Origin: Verrucomicrobiota bacterium
Lineage (GTDB): Bacteria; Verrucomicrobiota; Verrucomicrobiia; Verrucomicrobiales; Verrucomicrobiaceae
Reading direction: 5' to 3'
Assembly (NCBI GenBank): GCA_026397605.1
Contig: JAPLUM010000770.1
Coordinates: forward strand, 1-40,603
Length of the DNA: 40,603 nucleotides
Below the pieces are notes generated by a model. The model saw only the letters and a list, made by a program, of their open reading frames with translations. It made no database searches and was not told the origin of the DNA. A program made the position numbers and the translations under genes. Shown piece after piece: positions 9,602 through 17,353 of this stretch; position 1 is the stretch's first letter, and each line of letters starts with the position of its first letter.

Positions 9602-10948
9602 GTGAAGCACGTTCAACCTATCCGACCTAAATTGCTTTTTCTCGCGATGAGTGGTGTGCGCGTCTATGATCAGGAGCTGCTCAGCATTGGTCTGACGCTT
9701 CCAGGTTTTGTGGAGAGAAGCCGCGTGATCGCCTCTTTGCCAAGCTTGGGCCTGCTGACCCTCGCCGCGCATACACCGGAGCATTGGGAGATCGAGTATC
9801 GGGAGTATGACGAACTGCCGACCGACTCCGCTGATCAGATCTGCCAACAAGGATTTGGCGTGGTCGCCATCTCTGCGCTCACCGCAAGAATTGATGAGGC
9901 CTATGCTCTGAGCGCTGAACTGCGTGCCAGAGGCATGCTCGTGATCCTGGGTGGACTTCATGTGAGCGCGATGCCGGACGAGGCGGCCAGTCATGCTGAC
10001 ATCATTGTCAAAGGTGAGGGTGAGCGCGCCTGGGCACAGCTGCTTTCAGATCTGGAGCGCGGCTGCCACCACTCCATTTATGATTCGTCAGTCCTTGCTG
10101 CGGAGTCGCACTTCCACCAGGAGCATCCCGTGCCGAGGTATGACCTGCTGGATCTGGACCGCTACAACCGCCTGACACTTCAAACAACGCGCGGCTGCCC
10201 TCTGCACTGCTCCTTTTGTGCGGCCTCACGCACCATCAGCCCTTACCGGAAGAAGTCCCTCTTGCAGGTTCGCCGTGAGCTGGAAGCGATCCTGAAATTA
10301 TGGCCAAGGCCATTCATCGAACTGGCAGACGACAACACCTTTGTGGATAAACGCTGGTCTCGAGAACTCGTTGCCCTGTTGTCTGAGTATCCGCTCAAAT
10401 GGTTCACCGAATCTGACATTTCTCTGGCTGATGATGAGACATTGCTGAAGCTTCTGGCCAAGTCAGGCTGTGCTCAGGTTTTGATTGGTCTGGAGTCTGC
10501 CGCATCAGAGTCCATGACTGGCTTGGACACCCAGGGTTGGAAGTCGCGACGACATCGAGATTATGCTGAGAAGGTCCGAAAAATTCAGGACCATGGAATC
10601 TCGGTCAACGGCTGCTTCATCCTGGGCTTCGATCAGGATGGGCCTGACATTTTCGCGAGAACGCTGGATTACATCGAGTCTCTACAGCTCGCCGAAGTGC
10701 AGATCACGTTGCTGACACCTTTCCCAGGCACAAGCCTGCGCCAGCAGTTGTTGGAGGAGGGTCGCTTCTTACCTGGGGTGACATGGAGTCAGTACACTCT
10801 TTTTGATCTGACTTTCCGTCCCGCACGAATGTCCGAAGATGCGATGAGATCTGGCTTTCATGAATTGATGAAGTCCGTCTATTCTGAAGAACGGGTCAAT
10901 GCTCGCCGCAAAATTTTTCAAACCTGTATTCGCCAAAGCCGATCATGA
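9602..10948 (+). CDS. B12-binding-domain radical SAM protein
   Basis: A 448-residue enzyme. The N-terminal 150 residues look like a cobalamin-binding Rossmann domain (beta strand at 10-16, LGGLHVSAMP near 116-125, GEGE at 138-141). The radical SAM motif CPLHCSFC at 199-206 supplies Cys199, Cys203 and Cys206 for the 4Fe-4S cluster. The C-terminal part (TPFPGTSLRQQLLEEGR, then MSEDAMRSGFHELM) resembles the DUF4070 region of the HpnP/BchE-like group. Such enzymes often methylate unactivated carbons or rearrange lipids and pigments. The start is GTG, preceded by a weak GAGG; an in-frame stop lies at 9593. Its stop overlaps the next gene's ATG. The product is unknown. Confidence 0.9.
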   Translation: MKHVQPIRPKLLFLAMSGVRVYDQELLSIGLTLPGFVERSRVIASLPSLGLLTLAAHTPEHWEIEYREYDELPTDSADQICQQGFGVVAISALTARIDEAYALSAELRARGMLVILGGLHVSAMPDEAASHADIIVKGEGERAWAQLLSDLERGCHHSIYDSSVLAAESHFHQEHPVPRYDLLDLDRYNRLTLQTTRGCPLHCSFCAASRTISPYRKKSLLQVRRELEAILKLWPRPFIELADDNTFVDKRWSRELVALLSEYPLKWFTESDISLADDETLLKLLAKSGCAQVLIGLESAASESMTGLDTQGWKSRRHRDYAEKVRKIQDHGISVNGCFILGFDQDGPDIFARTLDYIESLQLAEVQITLLTPFPGTSLRQQLLEEGRFLPGVTWSQYTLFDLTFRPARMSEDAMRSGFHELMKSVYSEERVNARRKIFQTCIRQSRS

Positions 10949-11637
10949 ACTCTGAATCATCTCTCCTCAAGTTGTGGGCACGTCTTTTGACCTTTCGTGC
11001 CCGTTTAGATGATTATCAGTCACTCGGCAGCCGACAGCTTATCATGGGGCTTATTGTCTGCTGGATTGTTGGCATGGGCAGATACTGGGATGATCCACGT
11101 GCGATCCTGCTTCAGAAAACAGGGATAGGTTCAGTCATCTATGTTTTTGCACTTGCAGCACTGCTTTGGTTGACGGTGAAACCCATCGATCCGGAACGCT
11201 TCAGTTATGTCGGTATCCTAACCTTTGTGACGATGACGTCACCCCCTGCGATACTGTATGCCATCCCTGTTGAGAAGTGGATGACGCTTGAAGCAGCCAA
11301 TGAGATGAATCTGTATTTCCTCGGCATCGTCGCGCTTTGGCGGCTCGGCTTGTGGGTTCACTATCTGAGACGCTACGGACTTTTCAGTGGAGCCGCGACA
11401 TTTGTGGCTGCCACTTTACCATTGGCATTCATCTTCATTGCTCTGGTCGAAATGAATCTTCACCACGTCGTGTTTAACATCATGGGTGGCATTCGTGATG
11501 CTGATCATTCATCACAAGATATGGCTTACAGCGTCTTATGGCTTCTAAGCCTCTTGGCGTTGCCAGTCTCCTGCTTTGCTGGGCTCGGGTGGTTTGCACT
11601 CGTCTTACAAAGCAGGCGTGACCGTAGGCACCAGTAA
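10945..11637 (+). CDS. Hypothetical polytopic membrane protein coupled to the radical SAM gene
   Basis: A 230-residue protein with about six hydrophobic segments (roughly 30-46, 62-78, 89-106, 120-138, 148-166 and 196-219). I do not recognise a family. The start overlaps the radical SAM stop by ATGA, so the two are translationally coupled and probably act together. A lipid or membrane-bound substrate is one possibility, but that is inference. The C-terminus is basic (QSRRDRRHQ) and likely cytoplasmic. Confidence 0.75.
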   Translation: MNSESSLLKLWARLLTFRARLDDYQSLGSRQLIMGLIVCWIVGMGRYWDDPRAILLQKTGIGSVIYVFALAALLWLTVKPIDPERFSYVGILTFVTMTSPPAILYAIPVEKWMTLEAANEMNLYFLGIVALWRLGLWVHYLRRYGLFSGAATFVAATLPLAFIFIALVEMNLHHVVFNIMGGIRDADHSSQDMAYSVLWLLSLLALPVSCFAGLGWFALVLQSRRDRRHQ

Positions 11638-11686
11638 TTCATGTTTACGTCGCCGTTATGGATGATGCGTTTGCTTTCGTGACGGT

Positions 11687-12058
11687 TTACGTGGCAGTCA
11701 TTAGACCCGCCCGCGTGCCTTTTTCCCAAGTGAGCCCCCAATCCTTCATGGCTTTTACGATGGGAAGCAGTGCATGGCCTTTCTCGGTGAGTTGATAGGC
11801 GAGATGTTTGCTGCTCTCACTAGAGCTGACTTGGGTGACAATGCTGCGCTCTAGCAGACGCTTCAGCCGATCTGTGAGGATGTTGGTGGGGATGCCTTCG
11901 GGGGAGGCGAGGAAGTCTTTGAAGCGGTTCCTGCCAAGGATGAGATCGCGAATGACGAGCAGCGTCCAGCGGTCGCCGAAGATGTCGAGCGCGCAGGAGA
12001 CTGGGCAAGGTGAGCGGCGCGATGATGGCTTAGCGGTTTTGATGGCAGGCTTTGGCAT
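11687..12058 (-). CDS. HxlR-family transcriptional regulator
   Basis: A 123-residue winged-helix regulator. The hallmark CPVSCALDIFGDRWTLLVIRDL spans 18-39, followed by the recognition region PTNILTDRLKRLLERSIV. The early Cys residues (18 and 22) match redox- or electrophile-sensing members, though that use here is unproved. The N-terminal 17 residues are basic and Ser-rich. It is divergent from a DinB-like gene across 61 bp that carries inverted repeats, the usual layout for an HxlR regulator and its target. Confidence 0.93.
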   Translation of the reverse strand: MPKPAIKTAKPSSRRSPCPVSCALDIFGDRWTLLVIRDLILGRNRFKDFLASPEGIPTNILTDRLKRLLERSIVTQVSSSESSKHLAYQLTEKGHALLPIVKAMKDWGLTWEKGTRAGLMTAT

Positions 12059-12080
12059 GTTTTAATTTGCCAAATTATTC

Positions 12081-12119
12081 ACTTGCAATCAACAAGTAAA
12101 TCACTTGCATAGTGCAAGT
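12081..12119. promoter_or_regulatory. Inverted repeats in the HxlR/DinB-like divergent intergenic region
   Basis: A 7-bp perfect inverted repeat ACTTGCA-TAG-TGCAAGT (12103-12119) abuts the plus-strand ATG. A second site, ACTTG-N7-CAAGT (12081-12097), lies 22 bp upstream and repeats the same half-site word. Two matching sites between a regulator and its divergent neighbour are likely HxlR operators. No clear -35/-10 pair was found on either strand. Confidence 0.6.
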
Positions 12120-12692
12120 ATGAATCCAACACCTAAACTCGCTGCTCCCGGCGCTGGTCTGCCAATGATCGAGCGCTTCTTTGCCAACCTCATGATCCAC
12201 TGGAAGGCGAAGCGGACTAACCGTGAGGCCGCAGCAGCCACCTTCGCCACCGAACGAGATGCCATTCTCAAGCTGCTACACACCACACCAGCGGAGCGCC
12301 TGACGACGCCTGTATTGATCAAGCGTCTGCGAGGCTTGGAGGACAGCAGCCGCCACTGGTCTCTAGTCATGACAGCAGATCATCTGCGCATCGTGAATGA
12401 TCAACTCACTGGCGTGATCGCCAGTCTTTGTGCTGGCAAAATTCCACCAGGAGTAGCCAGCACCGCCGCAGTAAAACCGAGTCAACAGGTGGATGCTACC
12501 ATGATCGCCGCCTTTGAGAAAAGCTGTGCTGACTTCGAACAAACCGTATCCACACAGAGTGATTTGCAAACCAGCCTAAAGTTCCCACATCCTTGGTTCG
12601 GCCCCATGAATGCCGCTGCCTGGCACTTTATGACCGGCTTCCATATGCAGCTACATCGGAAGCAGATGGAGCTTATCCTGGCGAGCTTTTAA
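12120..12692 (+). CDS. DinB/DUF1569-like four-helix protein
   Basis: A 190-residue, mostly helical protein. The segment SSRHWSLVMTADHLRIVNDQL resembles the first metal-ligand His region of DinB/YfiT-type proteins (metal or thiol-cofactor dependent), and PWFGPMNAAAWHFMTGFHMQLHRKQM the last one, with His ligands in the W-H and H-x3-H positions. Such proteins include mycothiol/bacillithiol-dependent transferases; the cofactor here is unknown. The ATG directly after the operator palindrome is chosen over a TTG at 12105 that lies inside the palindrome. It is probably controlled by the divergent HxlR regulator. Confidence 0.75.
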   Translation: MNPTPKLAAPGAGLPMIERFFANLMIHWKAKRTNREAAAATFATERDAILKLLHTTPAERLTTPVLIKRLRGLEDSSRHWSLVMTADHLRIVNDQLTGVIASLCAGKIPPGVASTAAVKPSQQVDATMIAAFEKSCADFEQTVSTQSDLQTSLKFPHPWFGPMNAAAWHFMTGFHMQLHRKQMELILASF

Positions 12693-12744
12693 GAATGAGC
12701 TTCGACGGAGTTTGACGAGTCCATATCTCATGGCTTCGTAATGG

Positions 12745-13509
12745 ATGAGCTTGGGCGTTTCACATTTTTTGCATTCGATCCGGTTAAATCGTGACCGCGT
12801 GGTGAGTTTTGAAGAGCATCCGTTTTCGGTCCCAGCGATCAGGCATCTCAGAGAGCTTGAGTTTCACCCCAAGGTGACTTTCTTCGTGGGAGAGAATGGC
12901 TCGGGTAAATCGACTCTGCTGGAAGGCATTGCCGAAAAGATGGGTTTTAGCATTGAGGGTGGCACAAAAAACACCAACATGGCCATGCATGAATACAGCT
13001 CCGTGCTGACTTCGGCTATGACGCTAGCGAGGACGCATCTACGTCCCATGGATGGCTTCTTCCTACGTGCTGAGAGTTACTATAACTTCGCGACTTATCT
13101 GGATGAAATCAGCCCTGGTGGCACTTGGTGTTATGGTGGGAAAAGCCTGCATGAGCAGTCTCATGGAGAATCTTTCTTTGCGACGCTAACACATCGTTTG
13201 GGCGGTCAGGGTGTGTATCTGTTTGATGAGCCTGAGGCAGCATTGTCTCCGCAGCGTCAGCTTGAATTACTGGTGCGAATGCATGAGCTTATCGGTGATT
13301 TTTCACAGTTCGTGATTGCCACACATTCGCCCATTCTCATGGCTTACCCCGATGCCTGGATCTATCAATTCGGCCCTGACGGAATAGAACGCGTGCAGTA
13401 CGAAGACACCGACCATTATGTCATCACGCGCCGGTTCCTCCAAGATCACCGGAGCATGCTGAAAAAATTGCAGATCGAACCATATTTATCAAAACAGATT
13501 AAACCGTAG
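12745..13509 (+). CDS. ABC-type predicted ATPase (COG3910-like)
   Basis: A 254-residue stand-alone ABC-fold ATPase. Walker A is GENGSGKST at 49-57, the signature-like SHGES at 139-143, Walker B GVYLFDEPEAALS at 156-168 and the switch His194 in ATHSP. No membrane domain is present in or beside it. Small ATPases of this group are widespread and their function is unknown. It stands 52 bp after the DinB-like gene in the same direction and could be co-transcribed, but nothing links the two functionally. Confidence 0.88.
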   Translation: MSLGVSHFLHSIRLNRDRVVSFEEHPFSVPAIRHLRELEFHPKVTFFVGENGSGKSTLLEGIAEKMGFSIEGGTKNTNMAMHEYSSVLTSAMTLARTHLRPMDGFFLRAESYYNFATYLDEISPGGTWCYGGKSLHEQSHGESFFATLTHRLGGQGVYLFDEPEAALSPQRQLELLVRMHELIGDFSQFVIATHSPILMAYPDAWIYQFGPDGIERVQYEDTDHYVITRRFLQDHRSMLKKLQIEPYLSKQIKP

Positions 13510-13628
13510 GATATGCGGTAATCCAGATGAGTCGGATCAAAATATTTGGCCACTTTACTGAACAAGGTTGGACAAGGAATTGCTTTGATCTTAAAAGAGG
13601 TGGCGTTAGCCCCTTAATATACACTCAC

Positions 13629-14003
13629 ATGAAAAACAAGATCCTGTCCCTACTATTACTAACGAGTCCACTCTATTTGGCCAACTGTGCTGCTATCTGC
13701 TGTGGCACAAAACAAGGGGTTCAGATCAATAGTCAGCCTCCTGGCGCGGCTGTGAAAATCAACGGAGTTGATGCGGGGATCACGCCAACCAAAGCGCAGT
13801 TAGTGCGTAAAGAAACCCATCGCGTGGGTCTATCGCTCGCTGGATACAAGCCAAAAGAAGTCGTTCTTGAGCCAGGTTTCAATCCAGTGGTTCTGGGTAA
13901 CATCCTAATCGGTGGCTTAGTCGGCCTAGTCGTGGACGGCTGCACTGGCGCTTGGTGCAAGCTGAATCCAGGTGAGGTGGAAGCTGTGCTGGAAAAACAG
14001 TAA
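13629..14003 (+). CDS. PEGA-domain envelope protein, possible lipoprotein
   Basis: A 124-residue exported protein. The ATG at 13629 opens a signal sequence (MKNKILSLLLLTSPLYLANC); the frame is open from 13527 but would bury it. Cys20 could be lipidated, although Asn at -1 of LANC is unusual for a lipobox. A PEGA-type beta domain follows (VQINSQPPGAAVKINGVDAG, then HRVGLSLAGYKPKEV), ending in a glycine-rich hydrophobic stretch, NILIGGLVGLVVDGCTGA, that probably re-enters or spans a membrane. Similar small PEGA proteins occur widely in Gram-negative envelopes. A terminator lies about 45 bp downstream. Confidence 0.78.
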   Translation: MKNKILSLLLLTSPLYLANCAAICCGTKQGVQINSQPPGAAVKINGVDAGITPTKAQLVRKETHRVGLSLAGYKPKEVVLEPGFNPVVLGNILIGGLVGLVVDGCTGAWCKLNPGEVEAVLEKQ

Positions 14004-14014
14004 ACAACCCAGAT

Positions 14015-14386
14015 TTAATCTGCGTCAGTCCAGCGAATTTCTCGACGAACGCCGACGACATGAAAATGGTCGTCGGCGTTTTTGATGTAGCCTTTGGCAT
14101 CAATGGATAGGCCTTCGACCTGAAGTCGGGCTTGTTGCACGGATGCGATTTCTATCGGCATGTTTTGACTGATCCGCGCATTGGTGCTGACGACGCGGTG
14201 CCATGGTAATGTGGCCGATTCCTCTTCCGTCAGGCGGCTGATCACGGTGGCTACATGACGTGGCACCACGTTCATGTGAATGGCGATGCTACCGTAGGTG
14301 GTGAATTTTCCCACAGGGATCAGCGACACGAGCCGGATGACTTCGGCACGGATGCGTGTGAATGTCTGTGATTTCTGTTTTGGCAT
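14015..14386 (-). CDS. Alkyltransferase-like protein (ATL; MGMT-fold, Cys replaced by Trp)
   Basis: A 123-residue protein with the DNA-binding C-terminal domain of O6-alkylguanine-DNA alkyltransferase: RLVSLIPVGKFTTYGSIA, then PRHVATVISRL (winged helix with arginine finger). The active-site motif PCHRV reads PWHRV, so the acceptor Cys is lost. This is the defining trait of ATL proteins, which bind O6-alkylguanine without repairing it and flag the lesion for nucleotide excision repair. The ATG at 14386 is chosen; an ATG at 14416 would overlap the transporter gene. Seven bases separate it from that gene, so they are probably one transcript. Confidence 0.88.
   Translation of the reverse strand: MPKQKSQTFTRIRAEVIRLVSLIPVGKFTTYGSIAIHMNVVPRHVATVISRLTEEESATLPWHRVVSTNARISQNMPIEIASVQQARLQVEGLSIDAKGYIKNADDHFHVVGVRREIRWTDAD
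14048..14084 (+). terminator. Rho-independent terminator of the PEGA gene, inside the convergent ATL gene
   Basis: A perfect 12-bp GC-rich stem (14048-14059 with 14069-14080) with a 9-nt loop is followed by a run of T on the plus strand. It sits about 45 bp after the PEGA stop but within the coding 3' end of the opposite-strand ATL gene. No T-run follows on the minus strand, so it should act only on plus-strand transcripts. Confidence 0.78.
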
Positions 14387-14393
14387 CAATAGG

Positions 14394-15281
14394 CTAGAGA
14401 TGGTGGTCGGCCTCATTGGGCAGCTGAACGATGAGCGTGGCGATGAAGATGGCTGCGGCTCCTACCCAGCCAATAGGTGGCAGGGTTTCATTCATGAAGA
14501 GAAAGGCCGCCAGTGCGGCAAAGAGGGACTCGGTAGATACGATGACAGCAGCTTCCGCAGGCTTGGTTGCTCGAAGCGCCACGGAGAGCAGTGTGAAGGT
14601 CAAGGCACTGGAAAGAATCCCAACGTACAAAACATCTGGCACTACTCGCAGGATGGCTGCTAGCTCGATGGGTTCCCGCAAAGCCGCAAGACTGGCTAAA
14701 AGTCCGACCACCGCAAATTGGGCGGCGCTGAAGGACGCGGAGAGGTGAAAGCTGGCGGCGTATCCGACAAGGACGACATGCAGCGCCCACAGAATGGCGG
14801 AGAGTGCGACGAGAAGATCCCCATGGGAGAGCATTGTCAGTGAACCTCCACCGAGTAGCCAGGTGCCGACAAAAGAAAGTGCCGCGCCTACCCAAACCCA
14901 GCGACTGGGCCGATGCTTCATGAACAACCAGGAAAAGAGGGGAGTAATGACGACATACAAGGCCGTCAGAAATCCTGAGTTTGTGACGGTGGAGGTGATC
15001 AGGCCCATTTGCTGCAAAGCCGCAGCGCCAAAGAACGCCACACCTGCATAACAGGCTAGTCGGAGTAAAGATCCCCGTTGGTCTTGACTCACCGCCGTCT
15101 TCAACTCCCGCCTGACGAGTGGGTAGAGTGCCAGACAGGCTAACCATGATCGCAGGGCAATGAACAAAAACGGCCCGATGTGCAACATGGCCCGTTTTTG
15201 AAAAAGAAACGCGACTCCCCAAACAGCCGCACAAGCTAATAGGGTGAGGTCAGCGCGAAGTCGTGTCATGAATGTCGTCAT
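14394..15281 (-). CDS. EamA/DMT-superfamily transporter
   Basis: A 295-residue inner-membrane protein with ten predicted helices in two EamA repeats: the first from about residue 10 to 145, the second from about 150 to 288. Landmarks are ACAAVWGVAFLFQK near 16-29, the helix-turn LITSTVTNSGFLTALYVVITPL near 94-115, and a second-repeat AVIVSTESLFAALAAFLF. These proteins export or exchange small metabolites; the substrate is unknown. ATGs at 15281 and 15269 are both possible. It lies 7 bp ahead of the ATL gene, a likely two-gene unit. Confidence 0.92.
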   Translation of the reverse strand: MTTFMTRLRADLTLLACAAVWGVAFLFQKRAMLHIGPFLFIALRSWLACLALYPLVRRELKTAVSQDQRGSLLRLACYAGVAFFGAAALQQMGLITSTVTNSGFLTALYVVITPLFSWLFMKHRPSRWVWVGAALSFVGTWLLGGGSLTMLSHGDLLVALSAILWALHVVLVGYAASFHLSASFSAAQFAVVGLLASLAALREPIELAAILRVVPDVLYVGILSSALTFTLLSVALRATKPAEAAVIVSTESLFAALAAFLFMNETLPPIGWVGAAAIFIATLIVQLPNEADHHL

Positions 15282-15382
15282 AACGGAGGAAACCTAGCCT
15301 GACAAATTGGATGAGTGATTTCAATGATACTGACGACTTTAAGTTTGCGTGTGTAGGGACTCTGACCCACTCTGAAGGTAAT

Positions 15383-16399
15383 ATGCAAAATTGGTTTTAT
15401 ACAAACAAGGGTGAGCGGCAAGGCCCTGTTCCCTTGGTTGAACTGGAAGCGATGGCTGTCCGCGGTAAGCTTGATCCTCAAAAGGACATGGTCTGGACTG
15501 ACGGCATGCCTGATTGGAAACTCGGCGCTGAGGTCGAAGGCTTATTCAAGGAGCCTTCTGCAAACAGTGAAGAAAGTTTTAATCCTTATGCTGCCCCCCT
15601 CACTCCAGCAAATGATCTCCTCGCTTCGGCATCTAGCCAGATCCGTGAGATTGAGCCCGGTTCAGCGAATCTGGATGCTATGGTCATCGCCAAACGTGCC
15701 TTTGAACTCACCAAACGTAACTTTGGATCTCTGCTCAGCATTGGCATCGTCTATCTCGTGTTGGTGATGGGTGTGGAATTTGGTATTTTTGCAATCGAAA
15801 GGGCTGCCGGCTGGACCACAATGGGGCTTTTTGCAGGCGGCATTGGAGCTGAAATACCAGGCGCCACAGAGCAGCACAGCATCGCAGGTTTTGTGGTCTC
15901 GACTGCCTTTTCGATGTTTCTAGGATTGGGTTTAGCGCGAAGTGCTTTGAGCATTGCCTCAGGAGATCAGGCAAGTGTGGCCACGCTTTTCAGTCAAGGT
16001 CCTAAACTGATCAACACTGCCTTGGCGTCCATTTTATATTTCCTCACGGTTTTTGCCGGCTTGCTCCTCTTCATCGTTCCTGGCATCATTCTCATGCTAC
16101 GCTACTCCATGTTCCAGGAGGCCATCATCGACCGTAATCTTGGGGTGCTCGAGTCTCTGAAATACAGTGCCCAACTCACGCAGAACAACCGCTTAAACAT
16201 CTTCGGTCTCGTAGTGCTAAGTGTCCTCATCATGCTTGCAGGCGCGCTAGCTTTGCTTGTCGGAATGATCTTTGCCATTCCGATGGTCATGCTGATGACT
16301 CCCCTAGCTTATCGTTTCCTTCAATACGGTCCTCCTGCGCTCACTGACCAACCGGGCACCGAGACTCCATCCCTTCGTGGTGTTTGCCCGAATGACTGA
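15383..16399 (+). CDS. GYF_2 (DUF4339) domain membrane protein
   Basis: A 338-residue protein. Residues 3-55 are a GYF_2 domain (WFYTNKGERQGPV ... MVWTDGMPDW), a peptide-binding-like module common at the N-terminus of Verrucomicrobia and Planctomycetes membrane proteins. A variable linker follows, then about five or six membrane segments from residue 115 to the end. The ATG at 15383 is chosen because it starts the GYF domain and has GAAGG 4-8 bp upstream; a frame from 15311 adds an unconserved leader. The function is unknown. The membrane part resembles DUF975/BPSS1780-like integral proteins only loosely. Confidence 0.82.
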   Translation: MQNWFYTNKGERQGPVPLVELEAMAVRGKLDPQKDMVWTDGMPDWKLGAEVEGLFKEPSANSEESFNPYAAPLTPANDLLASASSQIREIEPGSANLDAMVIAKRAFELTKRNFGSLLSIGIVYLVLVMGVEFGIFAIERAAGWTTMGLFAGGIGAEIPGATEQHSIAGFVVSTAFSMFLGLGLARSALSIASGDQASVATLFSQGPKLINTALASILYFLTVFAGLLLFIVPGIILMLRYSMFQEAIIDRNLGVLESLKYSAQLTQNNRLNIFGLVVLSVLIMLAGALALLVGMIFAIPMVMLMTPLAYRFLQYGPPALTDQPGTETPSLRGVCPND

Positions 16400-16475
16400 T
16401 GGCCAAGATTTGAAGCTTGAGGCTCTGGCTGTAAGAAAGGGTATGGGGTAGATTCGCTCCCCTATCTTCTCACAC

Positions 16476-17231
16476 ATGTCACTCCTCCCCATCGCCCTAG
16501 ACGCAGCCACACAGGCAGGTCTGCTCATCAAAAGTAATTTTGGCTCCGATCTCACGGTTAATGAGATGCAGCGTCATGACATCAAGCTGGAGCTGGATGT
16601 GCGCAGCCAAAAGCTCATCACAGAAATCATTCTGAAAAATGACCCTACGCATGCCATCCTCGGCGAGGAAGAGGGCGACATCGGCGGAGATGGTGATGTG
16701 GAGTGGATTGTCGATCCCATCGATGGCACAGTGAACTATTATTTTAATATCCCGCACTTCTGTGTCTCTATTGCAGCGCGGAATCGGCAGACCAAGGAAA
16801 TGATCCTCGGTGTGATCCATGATCCGATGATGAATGAAACCTGGAGCGTGGTGAAGGGCGGCCCGCCAATGCTCAATGGCAAACCCATCTCCGTGAGCCC
16901 CCGTGAGACAATGGCTGAAGCTGTGGTCACCGTCGGCTTTTCGAAGAGCAAATCAGCCCTGGACGCAGGTTTCGAGCGCTACAAACGCATTGCTTATGAT
17001 GTGCGGAAAACGCGCATGCTCGGCAGTGCTGCCCTTGCTTTGGCTTACATTGCCTGTGGCCGCCTTGATGCGTATGTGGAGGAGCAAATCAGCCTCTGGG
17101 ACATCGCCGCAGGCGTCATGCTTGTGGAAGCAGCAGGTGGCAAAGTCAGCACCTCCCCGAGCACGGTCAAACCAGGCACCATGTTCATCTGCGCTTCAAA
17201 CGGTAAGCTGCCGATTGAACCCTACCTGTAG
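16476..17231 (+). CDS. Inositol monophosphatase family protein
   Basis: A 251-residue Mg2+-dependent, lithium-sensitive-type phosphatase. Metal-binding motifs are complete: GEEEGD at 63-68, WIVDPIDGTVNYYF at 77-90 with Asp80 and Asp83, and LWDIAAGVMLVEAAGG near 206-221. Family substrates include inositol-1-phosphate, histidinol phosphate and PAP (SuhB, HisN, CysQ). Sequence alone does not separate them, although general IMPase/SuhB-like is the best fit. It has no signal peptide and is probably cytoplasmic. It converges on the methyltransferase gene across a 122-bp repeat-filled gap. Confidence 0.92.
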   Translation: MSLLPIALDAATQAGLLIKSNFGSDLTVNEMQRHDIKLELDVRSQKLITEIILKNDPTHAILGEEEGDIGGDGDVEWIVDPIDGTVNYYFNIPHFCVSIAARNRQTKEMILGVIHDPMMNETWSVVKGGPPMLNGKPISVSPRETMAEAVVTVGFSKSKSALDAGFERYKRIAYDVRKTRMLGSAALALAYIACGRLDAYVEEQISLWDIAAGVMLVEAAGGKVSTSPSTVKPGTMFICASNGKLPIEPYL

Positions 17232-17244
17232 GGGGACGGGAGCC

Positions 17245-17341
17245 GTTTACCATTGTTGACTGTGGTTCACGATAGTTGACCGTTGTTTGCAGAGGCTCCT
17301 GTCTTTCAAACCATCGTCAACAACAGTCAACCACTGTAAAC
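17245..17341. repeat. 10-bp-periodic inverted repeat between convergent genes
   Basis: The left arm (17245-17290) is a run of 10-bp units, each starting GTTNAC or GTTTGC: GTTTACCATT, GTTGACTGTG, GTTCACGATA, GTTGACCGTT, then GTTTGC. The right arm (17308-17341) read on the opposite strand gives the same pattern: GTTTACAGTG, GTTGACTGTT, GTTGACGATG, GTTT. The arms pair over about 34 bp with a few mismatches, giving a long hairpin. GGAGCC (17239-17244) and GGCTCC (17294-17299) form a further inverted pair around the left arm. It fills the space between two convergent stops, so it could end transcription both ways. Confidence 0.8.
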
Positions 17342-17353
17342 AACACCCACTTC

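Noticed and set aside
17232-17353. CRISPR-like array
   Set aside because: The 10-bp units run without spacers and the two arms are inverted, so it is a hairpin repeat, not a CRISPR.
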